Shown: positions 18,177-26,898, counted from the stretch's first letter. The stretch is 64,000 nt of DNA from Pseudomonas sp. BBP2017 (GCF_003024385.1 NZ_PVZN01000017.1:1-64000), one strand, 5' to 3'. Notes: a model not told the origin generated them from the sequence alone. Numbers and translations: made by a program.

Positions 18177-19789
18177 ACTCGATTTTTTTGCGCATCTATG
18201 GCGGCATGCTCGCCGCTCTGGTGCTGGTGGCTGTGCTCGGGGTGCTCAGTGTGCACCTGCTCAACGAGGTGCGTGCCAGCCAGTACCGCGAGCGCCTGGC
18301 CCACGGTACGTTCACCCTGATGGCCGACAATCTGGTGCCGCTGGGTGAGGTTGAGCGCAAACGCACACTGCTGATCTGGGAGCGCTTGCTGGGCATCCCG
18401 CTGAAACTGCAAACCCTGGCGCAGGCTGGCATCGACGGTGGCCAGCGCAGCCAGCTGCAGCGTGGTCAGGTGCTGGTGGAGAAGACCGGCCCGCATGCGG
18501 CCAAGGTCATGCGCCAGATCGGTACTGAGCCTCTACTGCTGACGGGCGAGGTGGAGCAAATCAGCGAGCAACTGGCGCGGGCGACGATTTACCTGCTGGC
18601 TGATGAGCTGGTGCGCTACCCGATTGGCGAGCAGCCGCGGCGCTTGGCCGAGCTCAAGCAAAGCAAGGGCTTTGGTTTCGACTTGAGCCTGCGGCGTCTG
18701 GAGCAGACCGACATGGACGTGGACCAGCGCCGCCGTGTCGATGAAGGTGACACGGTGATGACCCTGGGCAAGGATGGTGACTCGATCCGCGTGGTGTCCG
18801 GGATGGCCGGCACCCCCTGGGCGCTGGAGATCGGTCCGCTGTACCAGATGAATCCCTACCCGCCACAACTGCTGGCACTGATCGCCGTGCTCGGGCTGTG
18901 CCTGATTGGCCTGATCGTCTATTTGCTGGTGCGTCAGCTGGAGCGGCGCTTGTCCGATCTTGAAACCGCCGCTACGCGCATTGCTCAGGGCAGCCTGGAA
19001 ACCCGCGTGGTCGCCGATGATGCCGACTCGGTCGGACGCCTGGCCGCGGCTTTCAATGGCATGGCTGAACACCTGCAGCGTTCGTTGACCATTCAGCGTG
19101 AGCTGGTGCGCGCGGTTTCCCACGAATTGCGTACCCCGGTGGCGCGGCTGCGCTTCGGTCTGGAGATGCTTGCCAGCGCGCGTGATGACCAGGCTCGGGA
19201 CAAGTATCTGAGTGGCATGGACGGCGATATCCAGGACCTGGACAAGCTGGTCGACGAAATGCTCACTTACGCCCGCCTTGAGCAGGGCGCACCGGCTCTG
19301 CATTTTCAGCGGGTCAACCTGGATGCCTTGCTGGATCAGGTGATCACTGAGCTTTCTCCTCTGCGCAGTGACGTCAGGGTCGTGCGCGGGGCGTGTCAGG
19401 GTGCAGGGCAAGGCCCGGATGCACAGGGACCCTGGGTCGAGGCCGAGCCGCGCTATTTGCACCGGGCCGTGCAGAACCTGGTGAGCAATGCGATGCGCCA
19501 TGCCGAATCAAAGGTCAGCATCAGCTATCAGTTGGGTGTGCAGCGCTGCCGGATCGATGTTGAAGATGACGGCCCGGGCATACCGGAAGATGTCTGGGAT
19601 CGAATTTTCACCCCCTTCACCCGACTCGATGACAGTCGCACCCGCGCTTCGGGTGGTCATGGCCTGGGTTTGTCGATTGTGCGCCGGATCATCTACTGGC
19701 ATAACGGCCGGGCCTCGGTCGGACACAGCGAGCACTTGGGCGGCGCCTGTTTCAGCCTGAACTGGCCGCGCACTCAGGGGGCGCAGTGA
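18173..19789 (+). CDS. rstB: Sensor histidine kinase (RstB-like)
   Basis: 538 aa, larger than E. coli RstB (~430 aa) because of a longer periplasmic region. Two membrane spans (about residues 5-27 and 234-258) enclose a ~205-residue sensor region. HAMP follows, then HisKA with AVSHELRTPVARLRFG as the phospho-His site, and a HATPase domain with NLVSNAMRHA, DDGPGIPED and GGHGLGLSIVRRI. Overlaps the regulator upstream by 4 bases and the FhuF-like gene downstream by 4 bases, so all three are co-translated. The signal is not known. Confidence 0.88.
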   Translation: MNSIFLRIYGGMLAALVLVAVLGVLSVHLLNEVRASQYRERLAHGTFTLMADNLVPLGEVERKRTLLIWERLLGIPLKLQTLAQAGIDGGQRSQLQRGQVLVEKTGPHAAKVMRQIGTEPLLLTGEVEQISEQLARATIYLLADELVRYPIGEQPRRLAELKQSKGFGFDLSLRRLEQTDMDVDQRRRVDEGDTVMTLGKDGDSIRVVSGMAGTPWALEIGPLYQMNPYPPQLLALIAVLGLCLIGLIVYLLVRQLERRLSDLETAATRIAQGSLETRVVADDADSVGRLAAAFNGMAEHLQRSLTIQRELVRAVSHELRTPVARLRFGLEMLASARDDQARDKYLSGMDGDIQDLDKLVDEMLTYARLEQGAPALHFQRVNLDALLDQVITELSPLRSDVRVVRGACQGAGQGPDAQGPWVEAEPRYLHRAVQNLVSNAMRHAESKVSISYQLGVQRCRIDVEDDGPGIPEDVWDRIFTPFTRLDDSRTRASGGHGLGLSIVRRIIYWHNGRASVGHSEHLGGACFSLNWPRTQGAQ

Positions 19790-20334
19790 GTGTCTTGCTA
19801 TCGCTTGAGCAGGTACTGGAGCCGACACGCTTCGAGTCCTTGCTGCTTGAGCTGTATGGCCCCGAGCTGATGCCCGCGCAGCGCCCGGTGCTGGTGTCGC
19901 AGTGGTCCAAGTACTACTTTGCAATGGTCTGGCAGACGCTGCTTGGCGGTTCGGTGTTGCCGGTGTTTGCTGCAGCCGAGGTGGCTCTGGATGCCCGCGG
20001 CCTGCCATGCGCACTGGCAGGGCAGGGCGGACAGTGCGCTGGGCTGGAGGCGATACTGGAACACCACCTGCAACCGCTGGTGTTGCGCCTGGCAGCGCTG
20101 GGCGCTGTGGCGCCGGGGGTACTCTGGGGCAATGCCGGGGATTGCCTGGATCAAGCGCTGCAACGCGCCGAGGGTGATGGCAGCGGTTTAGGCGGTTTGC
20201 TCACTTCGCCTGACAGCCCGCTGTATGCCGCTGTCAGTGTGGATGTGCTGGGCAGGCGTTGCCGACGCACGTGCTGCCTGAGTTACAAGGTCGACTGGGT
20301 CGGGCACTGCGAGCACTGTCCGTTACTGGCTTGA
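19786..20334 (+). CDS. FhuF-like ferric-siderophore reductase family protein
   Basis: 182 aa. The C-terminal motif CCLSYKV followed by CEHCPL gives Cys-Cys-x10-Cys-x2-Cys, the [2Fe-2S]-binding signature of FhuF reductases. The N-terminal part has VSQWSKYYFAMVW, also in the family. It is shorter than E. coli FhuF (~260 aa) and lacks some of its N-terminal region. The start is GTG 19786, which overlaps the rstB stop (GTGA). The neighbouring pcpS (needed for siderophore synthesis) is convergent. A role in releasing iron from ferri-siderophores is inferred from the family; coupling to a two-component pair is unusual. Confidence 0.78.
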   Translation: MSVLLSLEQVLEPTRFESLLLELYGPELMPAQRPVLVSQWSKYYFAMVWQTLLGGSVLPVFAAAEVALDARGLPCALAGQGGQCAGLEAILEHHLQPLVLRLAALGAVAPGVLWGNAGDCLDQALQRAEGDGSGLGGLLTSPDSPLYAAVSVDVLGRRCRRTCCLSYKVDWVGHCEHCPLLA

Positions 20335-20337
20335 AGC

Positions 20338-21039
20338 TCAGACGCTGACCAGGCTCAGCAACTGCTCATCCTGCAGGCTGAACTGTCCTTCAAGTTCCTT
20401 TCCTTTATGCCACTGCGCCGACAGGTCGGTCAGCAGGCGCAGGCGGGCATGGCCATCGGCTGACCAGGCCAGCACTTCGGCGTGCTCAAAGTAGAAACGC
20501 TGCCGGACGATAGGGTAGAGGGCCTTGAACAGGCTTTCCTTGAGGGAAAAGGTCAGGGTGACGGTCAAGCCCGTCCGACTGCTATCCATCCTGCGCAGTT
20601 CGCCCTCGGTGAGGATCTCCCGGGCCAGGCGTTCGGCGCGTTCGTCACTGAGCAAACTCTCCTGGTCCAGCCCCAGCCCCTGGCAATCGCTGCTGCGCGC
20701 TACTACCGCCGCCGCCCAGCCTTTGCCGTGGGTGATCGAGCCACTGATGCCGGCGGGCCAGATCGGTGAGCGGTCCTCGTGGGTACCAGGTACATACTCG
20801 CGCCCATCCAGGCGCAGCAAGGCCGCTCGCGCGCATACCCTTCCGGCCAGGTACTCGGCCTGACGCTTGGCCACTGAGCGTTGCAGGCTCGGCGTTTGCT
20901 CGATGCCGGCGCGGGTGAAGTCGTCGCTGCTCAGCAGCGCCGGATCGAAGGGGCAACTGACCAGTACCGCACCGGGGGCCGGGCGGGGCAGGGGCCAATG
21001 GTGCAGCAGCGGCGCGCAGCAGGAAGGGAGTCGGTTCAT
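20338..21039 (-). CDS. pcpS: 4'-phosphopantetheinyl transferase (Sfp/EntD/PcpS type)
   Basis: 233 aa. Moves the phosphopantetheine arm from CoA to acyl- and peptidyl-carrier proteins. Seen: the substrate-binding region RSPIWPAGISGSITHGKGW, the Mg-binding GLDQES (GxDxE) motif, and FSLKESLFKALYP. Pseudomonas typically has this single broad enzyme (PcpS, about 240 aa) for both fatty-acid and siderophore synthesis. It lies 3 bases from the convergent FhuF-like gene, with no space for a terminator between them. ATG 21039. Confidence 0.92.
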   Translation of the reverse strand: MNRLPSCCAPLLHHWPLPRPAPGAVLVSCPFDPALLSSDDFTRAGIEQTPSLQRSVAKRQAEYLAGRVCARAALLRLDGREYVPGTHEDRSPIWPAGISGSITHGKGWAAAVVARSSDCQGLGLDQESLLSDERAERLAREILTEGELRRMDSSRTGLTVTLTFSLKESLFKALYPIVRQRFYFEHAEVLAWSADGHARLRLLTDLSAQWHKGKELEGQFSLQDEQLLSLVSV

Positions 21040-21097
21040 GGGCGCTATTGTGCCGTGGCTGTGGGGGGCTTTCCACTGACAGCTGTTCCTGCCAGCT

Positions 21098-21136
21098 GTT
21101 CAGCCCAGGTTCAGGCAGGGTTCAGCGGTCGTTCAG
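21098..21136 (+). promoter_or_regulatory. PhoP box array upstream of oprH
   Basis: Four copies of GTTCAG start at 21098, 21109, 21120 and 21131, each exactly 11 bases apart. PhoP binds direct repeats of this type with one-turn spacing. A TACTCT that could be the -10 starts 12 bases after the last copy, so the array takes the place of the -35. A PhoP box usually has two copies; here there are enough for two dimers. Confidence 0.9.
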
Positions 21137-21196
21137 GAGGTTTTGCTTACTCTGGCTTCAACACCCAAACGGCACATCAGCCAGGAGTAAAACCTT

Positions 21197-21799
21197 ATGA
21201 AAGCGCTCAATACCCTGTTCCTCGCCGTAGCCTTTTTCGGCGCCAGTGCTGCAGTCCAGGCCGCCGACACGACCTTCGCCGGTGTCACCTATGGCCAGAC
21301 CAGCGACAAGATCAAAAAATCCGGCTTGCTGAGCAGCAACACCGATCACCTGAACACCGATGGCATCATCAGTAAAGACAGTACCTGGGGCGTACGTGTC
21401 GGCCAGATGAACGACCAGCGCCGTTACTACCTCACCTATGACAATGTATCCAACGACCATAGCGGCCTGAAAATGCGTCAGGAAAACCTGCTGGGCAGTT
21501 ACGACATGTTCTACCCGCTGGGCAACAGCACCAAGCTGTTCGGTGGTGCCAGCGCCGGCCTGACCAAGCTCAGCCAGGAGTCGTCCGGTTACAGCCGCGA
21601 CACCGACACCGGTTATGCCATCGGCCTGCAAGCCGGCCTGCTGCAACAGGTTACCGACAACGCCTCGGTCGAACTGGGCTACCGTTACCTGCGCAGCAAT
21701 GCCAGCACTGAGCTGGCCGAGCATGGCGGTCCGAAACTCGGTACCCTGCGCCTGGACAGCAGCGCGCAAACTTACCTGTCGGCCAACTACGCCTTCTGA
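21197..21799 (+). CDS. oprH: Outer-membrane protein OprH
   Basis: 200 aa. Signal peptide (about residues 1-22, ending VQAAD) and a beta-barrel with alternating aromatic and polar residues, e.g. GVRVGQMNDQRRYYLTYDN and ELGYRYLRSNASTEL, and a C-terminal Phe (YLSANYAF). It has the length and blocks of P. aeruginosa OprH, which binds lipopolysaccharide and stabilises the outer membrane when Mg2+ is low. ATG 21197 has AGGAG ten bases upstream. First gene of oprH-phoP-phoQ, under the PhoP array at 21098. Confidence 0.95.
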   Translation: MKALNTLFLAVAFFGASAAVQAADTTFAGVTYGQTSDKIKKSGLLSSNTDHLNTDGIISKDSTWGVRVGQMNDQRRYYLTYDNVSNDHSGLKMRQENLLGSYDMFYPLGNSTKLFGGASAGLTKLSQESSGYSRDTDTGYAIGLQAGLLQQVTDNASVELGYRYLRSNASTELAEHGGPKLGTLRLDSSAQTYLSANYAF

Positions 21800-21915
21800 C
21801 CCTGCGATGAAGATGTTCGAGCCGGCCTGCAGGTGCATGGCCGGTTCGCTGTTATTCTGCACAGGCTTGGTGTTTCGCCGGAGTGAAGATCTCTGGCATG
21901 GGTAGAGAGGAACCT

Positions 21916-22593
21916 ATGAAACTGCTGGTGGTAGAGGATGAAGCCCTGTTGCGTCATCACTTGCACAGTCGCTTGACCGAGAGCGGGCATGTGGTTGAAG
22001 CGGTGCCCAACGCTGAGGAAGCTTTGTATCAGGCCGAGCAGTTCAACCATGACCTGGCGGTGATCGACCTGGGCCTGCCAGGCATGAGCGGCCTGGACCT
22101 GATCCGGCAATTGCGCTCCCAGGGCAAGAGTTTCCCGATCCTGATCCTCACCGCGCGTGGTAATTGGCAGGACAAGGTCGAAGGCCTGGCGGCCGGGGCT
22201 GACGACTATGTGGTCAAACCGTTCCAGTTCGAAGAGCTGGAAGCCCGCCTCAATGCCCTGTTGCGTCGTTCCAGCGGGTTTGTCCAGTCGACCATCGCGG
22301 CGGGCCCGTTGCTGCTGGACCTCAACCGCAAGCAGGCCACCCTCGATGATCAGCCGCTGGCGCTGACCGCCTATGAATACCGCATCCTTGAGTACCTGAT
22401 GCGCCATCATCAGCAGGTGGTGGCCAAGGATCGCCTGATGGAGCAGCTCTACCCCGATGACGACGAGCGTGATCCGAATGTGATCGAGGTGCTGGTCGGT
22501 CGCTTGCGGCGCAAACTTGAAGGCAACAATGGCTTCAAGCCGATCGATACCGTGCGTGGCTTGGGCTATCTGTTCACCGAGCGCTGCCGATGA
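21916..22593 (+). CDS. phoP: Response regulator PhoP
   Basis: 225 aa, OmpR/PhoP family. Starts MKLLVVEDE; the receiver has the phospho-acceptor Asp in VIDLGLPGMSG and KPF, and the winged helix follows with TAYEYRILEYLM and VLVGRLRRKLE. ATG 21916 has GAGAGG five bases upstream; the frame extension to 21883 was not used. The gap to oprH is 116 bases with no strong terminator, so read-through transcription is likely. PhoP activates oprH and itself via 21098-21136. Confidence 0.95.
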   Translation: MKLLVVEDEALLRHHLHSRLTESGHVVEAVPNAEEALYQAEQFNHDLAVIDLGLPGMSGLDLIRQLRSQGKSFPILILTARGNWQDKVEGLAAGADDYVVKPFQFEELEARLNALLRRSSGFVQSTIAAGPLLLDLNRKQATLDDQPLALTAYEYRILEYLMRHHQQVVAKDRLMEQLYPDDDERDPNVIEVLVGRLRRKLEGNNGFKPIDTVRGLGYLFTERCR

Positions 22594-23936
22594 TTCGCTC
22601 GTTACGCCTGCGCCTGATGCTGGCAGCGGCGCTGCTGGCCCTGCTGTTCATGCTCGGCCTGCTGCCGGCCTTGCAGAAGGCCTTCAGCCTGGCCTTGCAG
22701 GAGTCGATCGAAAAGCGCCTGGCCTCGGACGTCACCACCTTGATTTCCGCTGCGCGCATCGAGCACGACCAGTTGCAGATGCCGGCGCTGCTGCCTGACG
22801 AAAAATACAACCTGCCCGACAGCCGTCTGCTCGGTTACATCTACGATCGCCAGGGCAATCTGGTCTGGCGATCGCGGGCGACCGCCGATGAAAACATCAA
22901 CTACACCCCGCGCTATGACGGGCGTGGCAACGAGTTCGCGCGGATTCGCCAGGCCGATGGCGAGGAATTTTTCGTCTATGACGTTGAGGTCAAGCTGCTC
23001 GGCGGCAAGACGGCGGCCTTCAGTATTGTCGCTCTGCAGCCAGTACGCGAATACCAACATACCCTCGACGGCCTGCGCGAACGCCTGTACTTGGGCTTTG
23101 GCGCGGCGTTACTGGCCTTGCTGATGCTGCTTTGGGCCGGCCTGACCTGGGGGCTGCGCTCGCTGCGTCAGTTGAGCCACGAGCTGGATGATGTCGAGTC
23201 CGGTGCCCGTGACGGGCTCAGTGCAGAACATCCCCGTGAACTGCTGCGCCTGACCGGTTCGCTGAACCGCCTGCTACGCAGTGAACGCGAGCAGCGACAA
23301 CGCTACCGTGATTCGCTGGGGGACCTGGCCCATAGCCTGAAAACCCCGTTGGCGGTGCTGCAGGGCGTCAGTGAAAGCATGGGTCAGCGCCGTGAAGACC
23401 GTGAGCAGGCGCGGATTCTGCAAAGCCAGATCGAACGCATGAGCCAGCAGATCGACTACCAGCTGCAGCGCGCCAGCCTGCGCAAGAGTGGTCTGGTGCG
23501 TCACCAGGTGGCCGTGCAGCCGTTGCTTGAAAGCCTGTGCAGCACCCTGGCCAAGGTTTACCGCGACAAGCAGGTCAAGATCAGTCTGGACATCCCTGAA
23601 CACGCGGTAGTGCCCATGGAGCAGGGCGCCTTGCTCGAACTGCTCGGCAACCTCCTGGAGAACGCCTACCGTCTGTGCCTGAGTCAGGTGCGTATCAGCC
23701 TGCGCAGCGGGCCATCAGCGGTCGAGCTGTGTATTGAGGATGACGGCCCGGGCGTCCCCCCCGATCAGCGCGAACGCATTCTGCAGCGTGGCGAGCGCCT
23801 TGATCGCCAGAATCCGGGGCAGGGCATCGGGCTGGCGGTGGTCAAGGACATCATCGAAAGCTACGACGCCAGCCTGACCCTCGATGATTCAGCGCTGGGC
23901 GGCGCGGCATTTCGCATTCGCTTCAATCTGGACTGA
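22590..23936 (+). CDS. phoQ: Sensor histidine kinase PhoQ
   Basis: 448 aa. Two membrane spans (about 7-28 and 168-190) flank a periplasmic sensor of ~140 residues. After HAMP, the phospho-His motif is LGDLAHSLKTPLAVL, which is the variant found in PhoQ rather than HELRTP. The HATPase domain contains NLLENAYRL, DDGPGVPPDQ and GQGIGLAVVKDI. The start overlaps phoP by 4 bases. Senses Mg2+ and cationic peptides in the family. Confidence 0.95.
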   Translation: MIRSLRLRLMLAAALLALLFMLGLLPALQKAFSLALQESIEKRLASDVTTLISAARIEHDQLQMPALLPDEKYNLPDSRLLGYIYDRQGNLVWRSRATADENINYTPRYDGRGNEFARIRQADGEEFFVYDVEVKLLGGKTAAFSIVALQPVREYQHTLDGLRERLYLGFGAALLALLMLLWAGLTWGLRSLRQLSHELDDVESGARDGLSAEHPRELLRLTGSLNRLLRSEREQRQRYRDSLGDLAHSLKTPLAVLQGVSESMGQRREDREQARILQSQIERMSQQIDYQLQRASLRKSGLVRHQVAVQPLLESLCSTLAKVYRDKQVKISLDIPEHAVVPMEQGALLELLGNLLENAYRLCLSQVRISLRSGPSAVELCIEDDGPGVPPDQRERILQRGERLDRQNPGQGIGLAVVKDIIESYDASLTLDDSALGGAAFRIRFNLD

Positions 23937-23951
23937 GTTCCTGTCCCTGCG

Positions 23952-24006
23952 GGCGGATTACCGCCATCGTTATCCTTTTGCAAAAGATGTCGGGCGGAAA
24001 TCCGCC
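23952..24006. promoter_or_regulatory. Two similar palindromes, candidate activator sites for dctA
   Basis: GGCGGATTACCGCC (23952-23965) and GGCGGAAATCCGCC (23993-24006) share the pattern GGCGG-N4-CCGCC and start 41 bases apart, about four helical turns. They lie 80-140 bases upstream of a -24/-12 promoter, the usual place for an enhancer-binding protein such as DctD. A weaker palindrome, CGGCA-TTTT-TGCCG, is at 24015-24028. Confidence 0.72.
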
Positions 24007-24084
24007 AGTCCGCTCGGCATTTTTGCCGCCTCTTTGTGCGACGAACCCCAGTAAACACGGGGCTTGCACCGATAAAGCGCATTT

Positions 24085-24100
24085 TGGCATCGGGCTTGCT
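24085..24100 (+). promoter_or_regulatory. Sigma-54 promoter of dctA
   Basis: TGGCATCGGGCTTGCT matches the -24/-12 consensus TGGCAyrNNNNTTGCw at all but one base with correct spacing. It is 126 bases before the dctA start. Confidence 0.85.
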
Positions 24101-24225
24101 ACTGACCTGACAGAGTTCTGCCAGGCAGCTCGACACAACAAATCCCTCCAGTGCAGGAGGGTTCGCGCTTTAGGTACCGCTCGCATCCTGGGAAGGATGA
24201 GCGCGATACCCTTGAGGAATTAGCC

Positions 24226-25548
24226 ATGACGACGCGTCAGCCACTGTACAAATCGCTGTATATCCAGGTGTTAGTAGCGATCACCATCGGTATCCTGCTG
24301 GGCCACTTCTACCCTGAGACCGGCGTTGCCCTGAAACCGCTGGGTGACGGGTTCGTCAAACTGATCAAAATGGTCATTGCCCCGATCATCTTCTGCACTG
24401 TGGTCAGCGGTATCGCTGGCATGCAAAGCATGAAGTCGGTGGGCAAGACCGGTGGCTACGCGCTGCTCTATTTCGAAATCGTCTCGACCATCGCCCTGAT
24501 CATTGGCCTGGTGGTGGTTAACGTGGTCAAGCCTGGCGCCGGCATGCATATCGACGTCAGCACCCTGAACGCCAGCAGCGTGGCCGCTTATGCCGCCGCC
24601 GGCGCGCAGCAGACCACGGTCGGCTTCCTGCTCAACATCATCCCTAACACCGTAGTCGGCGCCTTCGCCAACGGCGATATCCTGCAAGTGCTGATGTTCT
24701 CGGTGATCTTCGGTTTCGCCCTGCATCGCCTGGGTGCCTACGGCAAGCCGCTGCTGGACCTGATCGACCGTTTCGCCCATGTCATGTTCAACATCATCAA
24801 CATGATCATGAAGCTGGCGCCGGTCGGTGCCTTCGGTGCCATGGCCTTCACCATCGGCCAGTACGGCGTGGGTTCGCTGGTGCAGCTGGGCTACCTGATG
24901 GCCTGCTTCTATGTCACCTGTGTGCTGTTCATCGTCGTGGTCCTGGGGGGTATCGCCCGCGCTCACGGTTTCAGCGTCCTCAAGCTGATTCGCTACATCC
25001 GTGAAGAGCTGATGATCGTGCTGGGTACCTCGTCTTCGGAGTCGGCCCTGCCACGCATGCTGGCCAAGATGGAGCGCCTGGGCGCGAAAAAATCCGTCGT
25101 AGGCCTGGTGATCCCGACCGGCTACTCGTTCAACCTCGACGGTACTTCGATCTACCTGACCATGGCCGCGGTGTTCATTGCCCAGGCTACCGACACCACC
25201 ATGGACATTACCCACCAGATCACTTTGCTGCTGGTGCTGCTGGTTGCCTCCAAAGGTGCTGCCGGCGTGACCGGTTCGGGCTTCATCGTTCTGGCTGCGA
25301 CCCTGTCCGCCGTTGGCCATCTGCCGGTTGCCGGCCTGGCGCTGATCCTCGGGATCGACCGCTTCATGTCCGAAGCCCGCGCCCTGACCAACCTGATCGG
25401 TAACGCTGTGGCGACCGTGGTAGTTGCCAAGTGGGTCAATGAGCTGGACGAAGACAAACTGCAGGCCGAGCTGGCTTCCGGTGGTGCGCCGCTGATCGAT
25501 ACCCGCCCGATGGATGATCTGGGTGTGGCTGAAGGTCCTGCTCGCTAA
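24226..25548 (+). CDS. dctA: C4-dicarboxylate:proton symporter DctA
   Basis: 440 aa, DAACS family. Takes up succinate, fumarate and malate. Very close to E. coli DctA over its length: LVAITIGILLGHFYPE, KMVIAPIIFCTVV, the serine-rich GTSSSESALPRM hairpin, IPTGYSFNLDGTSIY, and RALTNLIGNAVATVVVAKW. ATG 24226 has GAGGAA six bases upstream; the frame extends to 24151 but would begin inside the leader. Control by sigma-54 and a DctD-type activator is supported by sites upstream. Single gene with its own terminator. Confidence 0.95.
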   Translation: MTTRQPLYKSLYIQVLVAITIGILLGHFYPETGVALKPLGDGFVKLIKMVIAPIIFCTVVSGIAGMQSMKSVGKTGGYALLYFEIVSTIALIIGLVVVNVVKPGAGMHIDVSTLNASSVAAYAAAGAQQTTVGFLLNIIPNTVVGAFANGDILQVLMFSVIFGFALHRLGAYGKPLLDLIDRFAHVMFNIINMIMKLAPVGAFGAMAFTIGQYGVGSLVQLGYLMACFYVTCVLFIVVVLGGIARAHGFSVLKLIRYIREELMIVLGTSSSESALPRMLAKMERLGAKKSVVGLVIPTGYSFNLDGTSIYLTMAAVFIAQATDTTMDITHQITLLLVLLVASKGAAGVTGSGFIVLAATLSAVGHLPVAGLALILGIDRFMSEARALTNLIGNAVATVVVAKWVNELDEDKLQAELASGGAPLIDTRPMDDLGVAEGPAR

Positions 25549-25565
25549 GTTACAGGCAACCCATG

Positions 25566-25593
25566 AAAAACCCATCTTCGGATGGGTTTTTTT
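25566..25593 (+). terminator. Terminator of dctA
   Basis: AAAAACCCATC-TTCG-GATGGGTTTTTTT: an 11-bp stem with TTCG tetraloop and a T7 tract, 18 bases after the dctA stop. Confidence 0.95.
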
Positions 25594-25600
25594 GTGTATT

Positions 25601-25657
25601 TCGCGGGGCAAGTCCGTTCCCACAGAGGATGTCTGTGGGCGCCGGCTTGCCCCGCGA
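25601..25657. repeat. REP palindrome
   Basis: TCGCGGGGCAAG (25601) and CTTGCCCCGCGA (ending 25657) form the outer arms of an imperfect Pseudomonas REP. It lies between the dctA terminator and the convergent sprT gene. Confidence 0.85.
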
Positions 25658-25665
25658 TGCTCTTA

Positions 25666-26160
25666 CTACTCCACCCGCGTCTCGCCGCTATACACCAAGG
25701 TATGCCGGCAGCGCCGACACAGATACCGCCGCCCCTGGCGCACCAGGCTGTGGCGCTGGGCCGAGAACGGGAAGTCGCTGCCGGCACACGGGCAGCGATA
25801 GATATAGCGGGTTACCGTACGGCGTTTGACTTCATAGTTATGGCAACGGTTAGGCGGCAGTTCATAAACCCCGCGCATGATCAGCTGCCACTCCTCGCCA
25901 TGCGGCTGGATGCGGTCGCCAAACAGTTGGTGGGCCACCAGATGAGCGACCTCATGGGCTACCGTCTGTTTGAGGAAGTCTTTGCTGTTTTCGCGATACA
26001 GCTGCAGGTTGAAGCGCAGCAGGTTTTCATGCAGGTGGGCGACACCGGCCTTCTGCCCACGCAGCTTGAAGCTGACTTCGGGGCGAGTGAAGGGGCGTTT
26101 GAAAAAGCTTTCGGCTTGCTGATAACAGGTTTCGACGCGGGATTTGAGCAGCTCGGGCAT
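25666..26160 (-). CDS. sprT: SprT-family zinc metalloprotease-like protein
   Basis: 164 aa. HEVAH (residues 69-73) is the zinc-binding HExxH motif, with a further His in QPHGEEW. The C-terminal part has YRCPCAG and YLCRRCRH, which would bind a second zinc. SprT-like domains are found in bacterial proteins and in eukaryotic SPRTN. Start: ATG 26160 has AGGAG upstream and gives the usual length; the frame from 26229 is longer without support. Single gene, convergent with dctA. Confidence 0.9.
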   Translation of the reverse strand: MPELLKSRVETCYQQAESFFKRPFTRPEVSFKLRGQKAGVAHLHENLLRFNLQLYRENSKDFLKQTVAHEVAHLVAHQLFGDRIQPHGEEWQLIMRGVYELPPNRCHNYEVKRRTVTRYIYRCPCAGSDFPFSAQRHSLVRQGRRYLCRRCRHTLVYSGETRVE

Positions 26161-26298
26161 ATCGGGAAACACTCCTGGCCGACAATTATGCCGCAACCAC
26201 TGCAGCGCTGCCGAGCCACCTGTCTGCACACAGCTTCAGGCCGCCTTGCGGCGGCCTGAAGGTTACTGCACCTATGTTGCTGTTTCTTATGGATGACT

Positions 26299-26898
26299 CT
26301 AGTTGGTATAGACAGGCCCCACGCCTAGTCCCCAGACAATCACGGTGAAGGCCATGATGGCTACCAGCACCACCAGGCCGACCGCCAGTACCGAACTCGA
26401 GAACAGGAAGCCTTCATCCGAAGGTATGTTCATGAAGGTCGGCAGGCCGACATAGAGCAGATAGACCGTGTAGCACACGGCTGCCGTGCCGACGATCATC
26501 CCCAGCCACAGGTGGGGGTACAGCGCCGCCAGGCCGCCAACGAACAGCGGCGTAGCGGTGTAGGTGGCAAACGCGATGCAGCGGGCCATGCTCGGGTTGG
26601 CGTCGTAGGTACGCGCCATCCAGTGAATGAACGCGCCCATCACCGCGACCCCGGCGAGCATGGCCAGGTACGACATGATGGTCATCCAGAGCGCGCTTTC
26701 CTGGGTCAGCATGACCGGGGCGCGATCGCCGATCACCCAGCCGACCTGGGTTGTGCCGATAAACGCTGAGACGGCAGGGATCGCCGCCAGTATCAGGGTA
26801 TGGGTCAGGTACATGTGGCTGATGCTTTCTTCCTCGCCACGGATTTCTTTCCATTCTTGGTCAGGATGGGTAAACAGCCCCAGAACGTGATGGATCAT
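26299..26898 (-). CDS. Yip1-domain inner-membrane protein
   Basis: 199 aa with about five membrane spans. The opening HHVLGLFTHPDQEWKEI is a standard Yip1-domain start in Pseudomonas, and the spans follow the same order (AAIPAVSAFIG, MSYLAMLAGVAVMG, VGGLAALYPHLWLGM, SSVLAVGLVVLVAIM). ATG 26898 has GGAG nine bases upstream; a longer frame exists to 26955. No specific function is known. Divergent from ttcA with 271 bases between. Confidence 0.85.
   Translation of the reverse strand: MIHHVLGLFTHPDQEWKEIRGEEESISHMYLTHTLILAAIPAVSAFIGTTQVGWVIGDRAPVMLTQESALWMTIMSYLAMLAGVAVMGAFIHWMARTYDANPSMARCIAFATYTATPLFVGGLAALYPHLWLGMIVGTAAVCYTVYLLYVGLPTFMNIPSDEGFLFSSSVLAVGLVVLVAIMAFTVIVWGLGVGPVYTN

Noticed and set aside
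21098..21136. Short tandem repeat considered as iteron or CRISPR-like
   Set aside because: Only four hexamers with 5-base gaps, directly before a PhoP-controlled gene; fits a PhoP box, not a CRISPR or replication origin.
24271..25623. 450-aa minus-strand open frame
   Set aside because: Antisense to dctA with His/Gln/Asp-rich low-complexity sequence, an artefact of GC-rich codon use.
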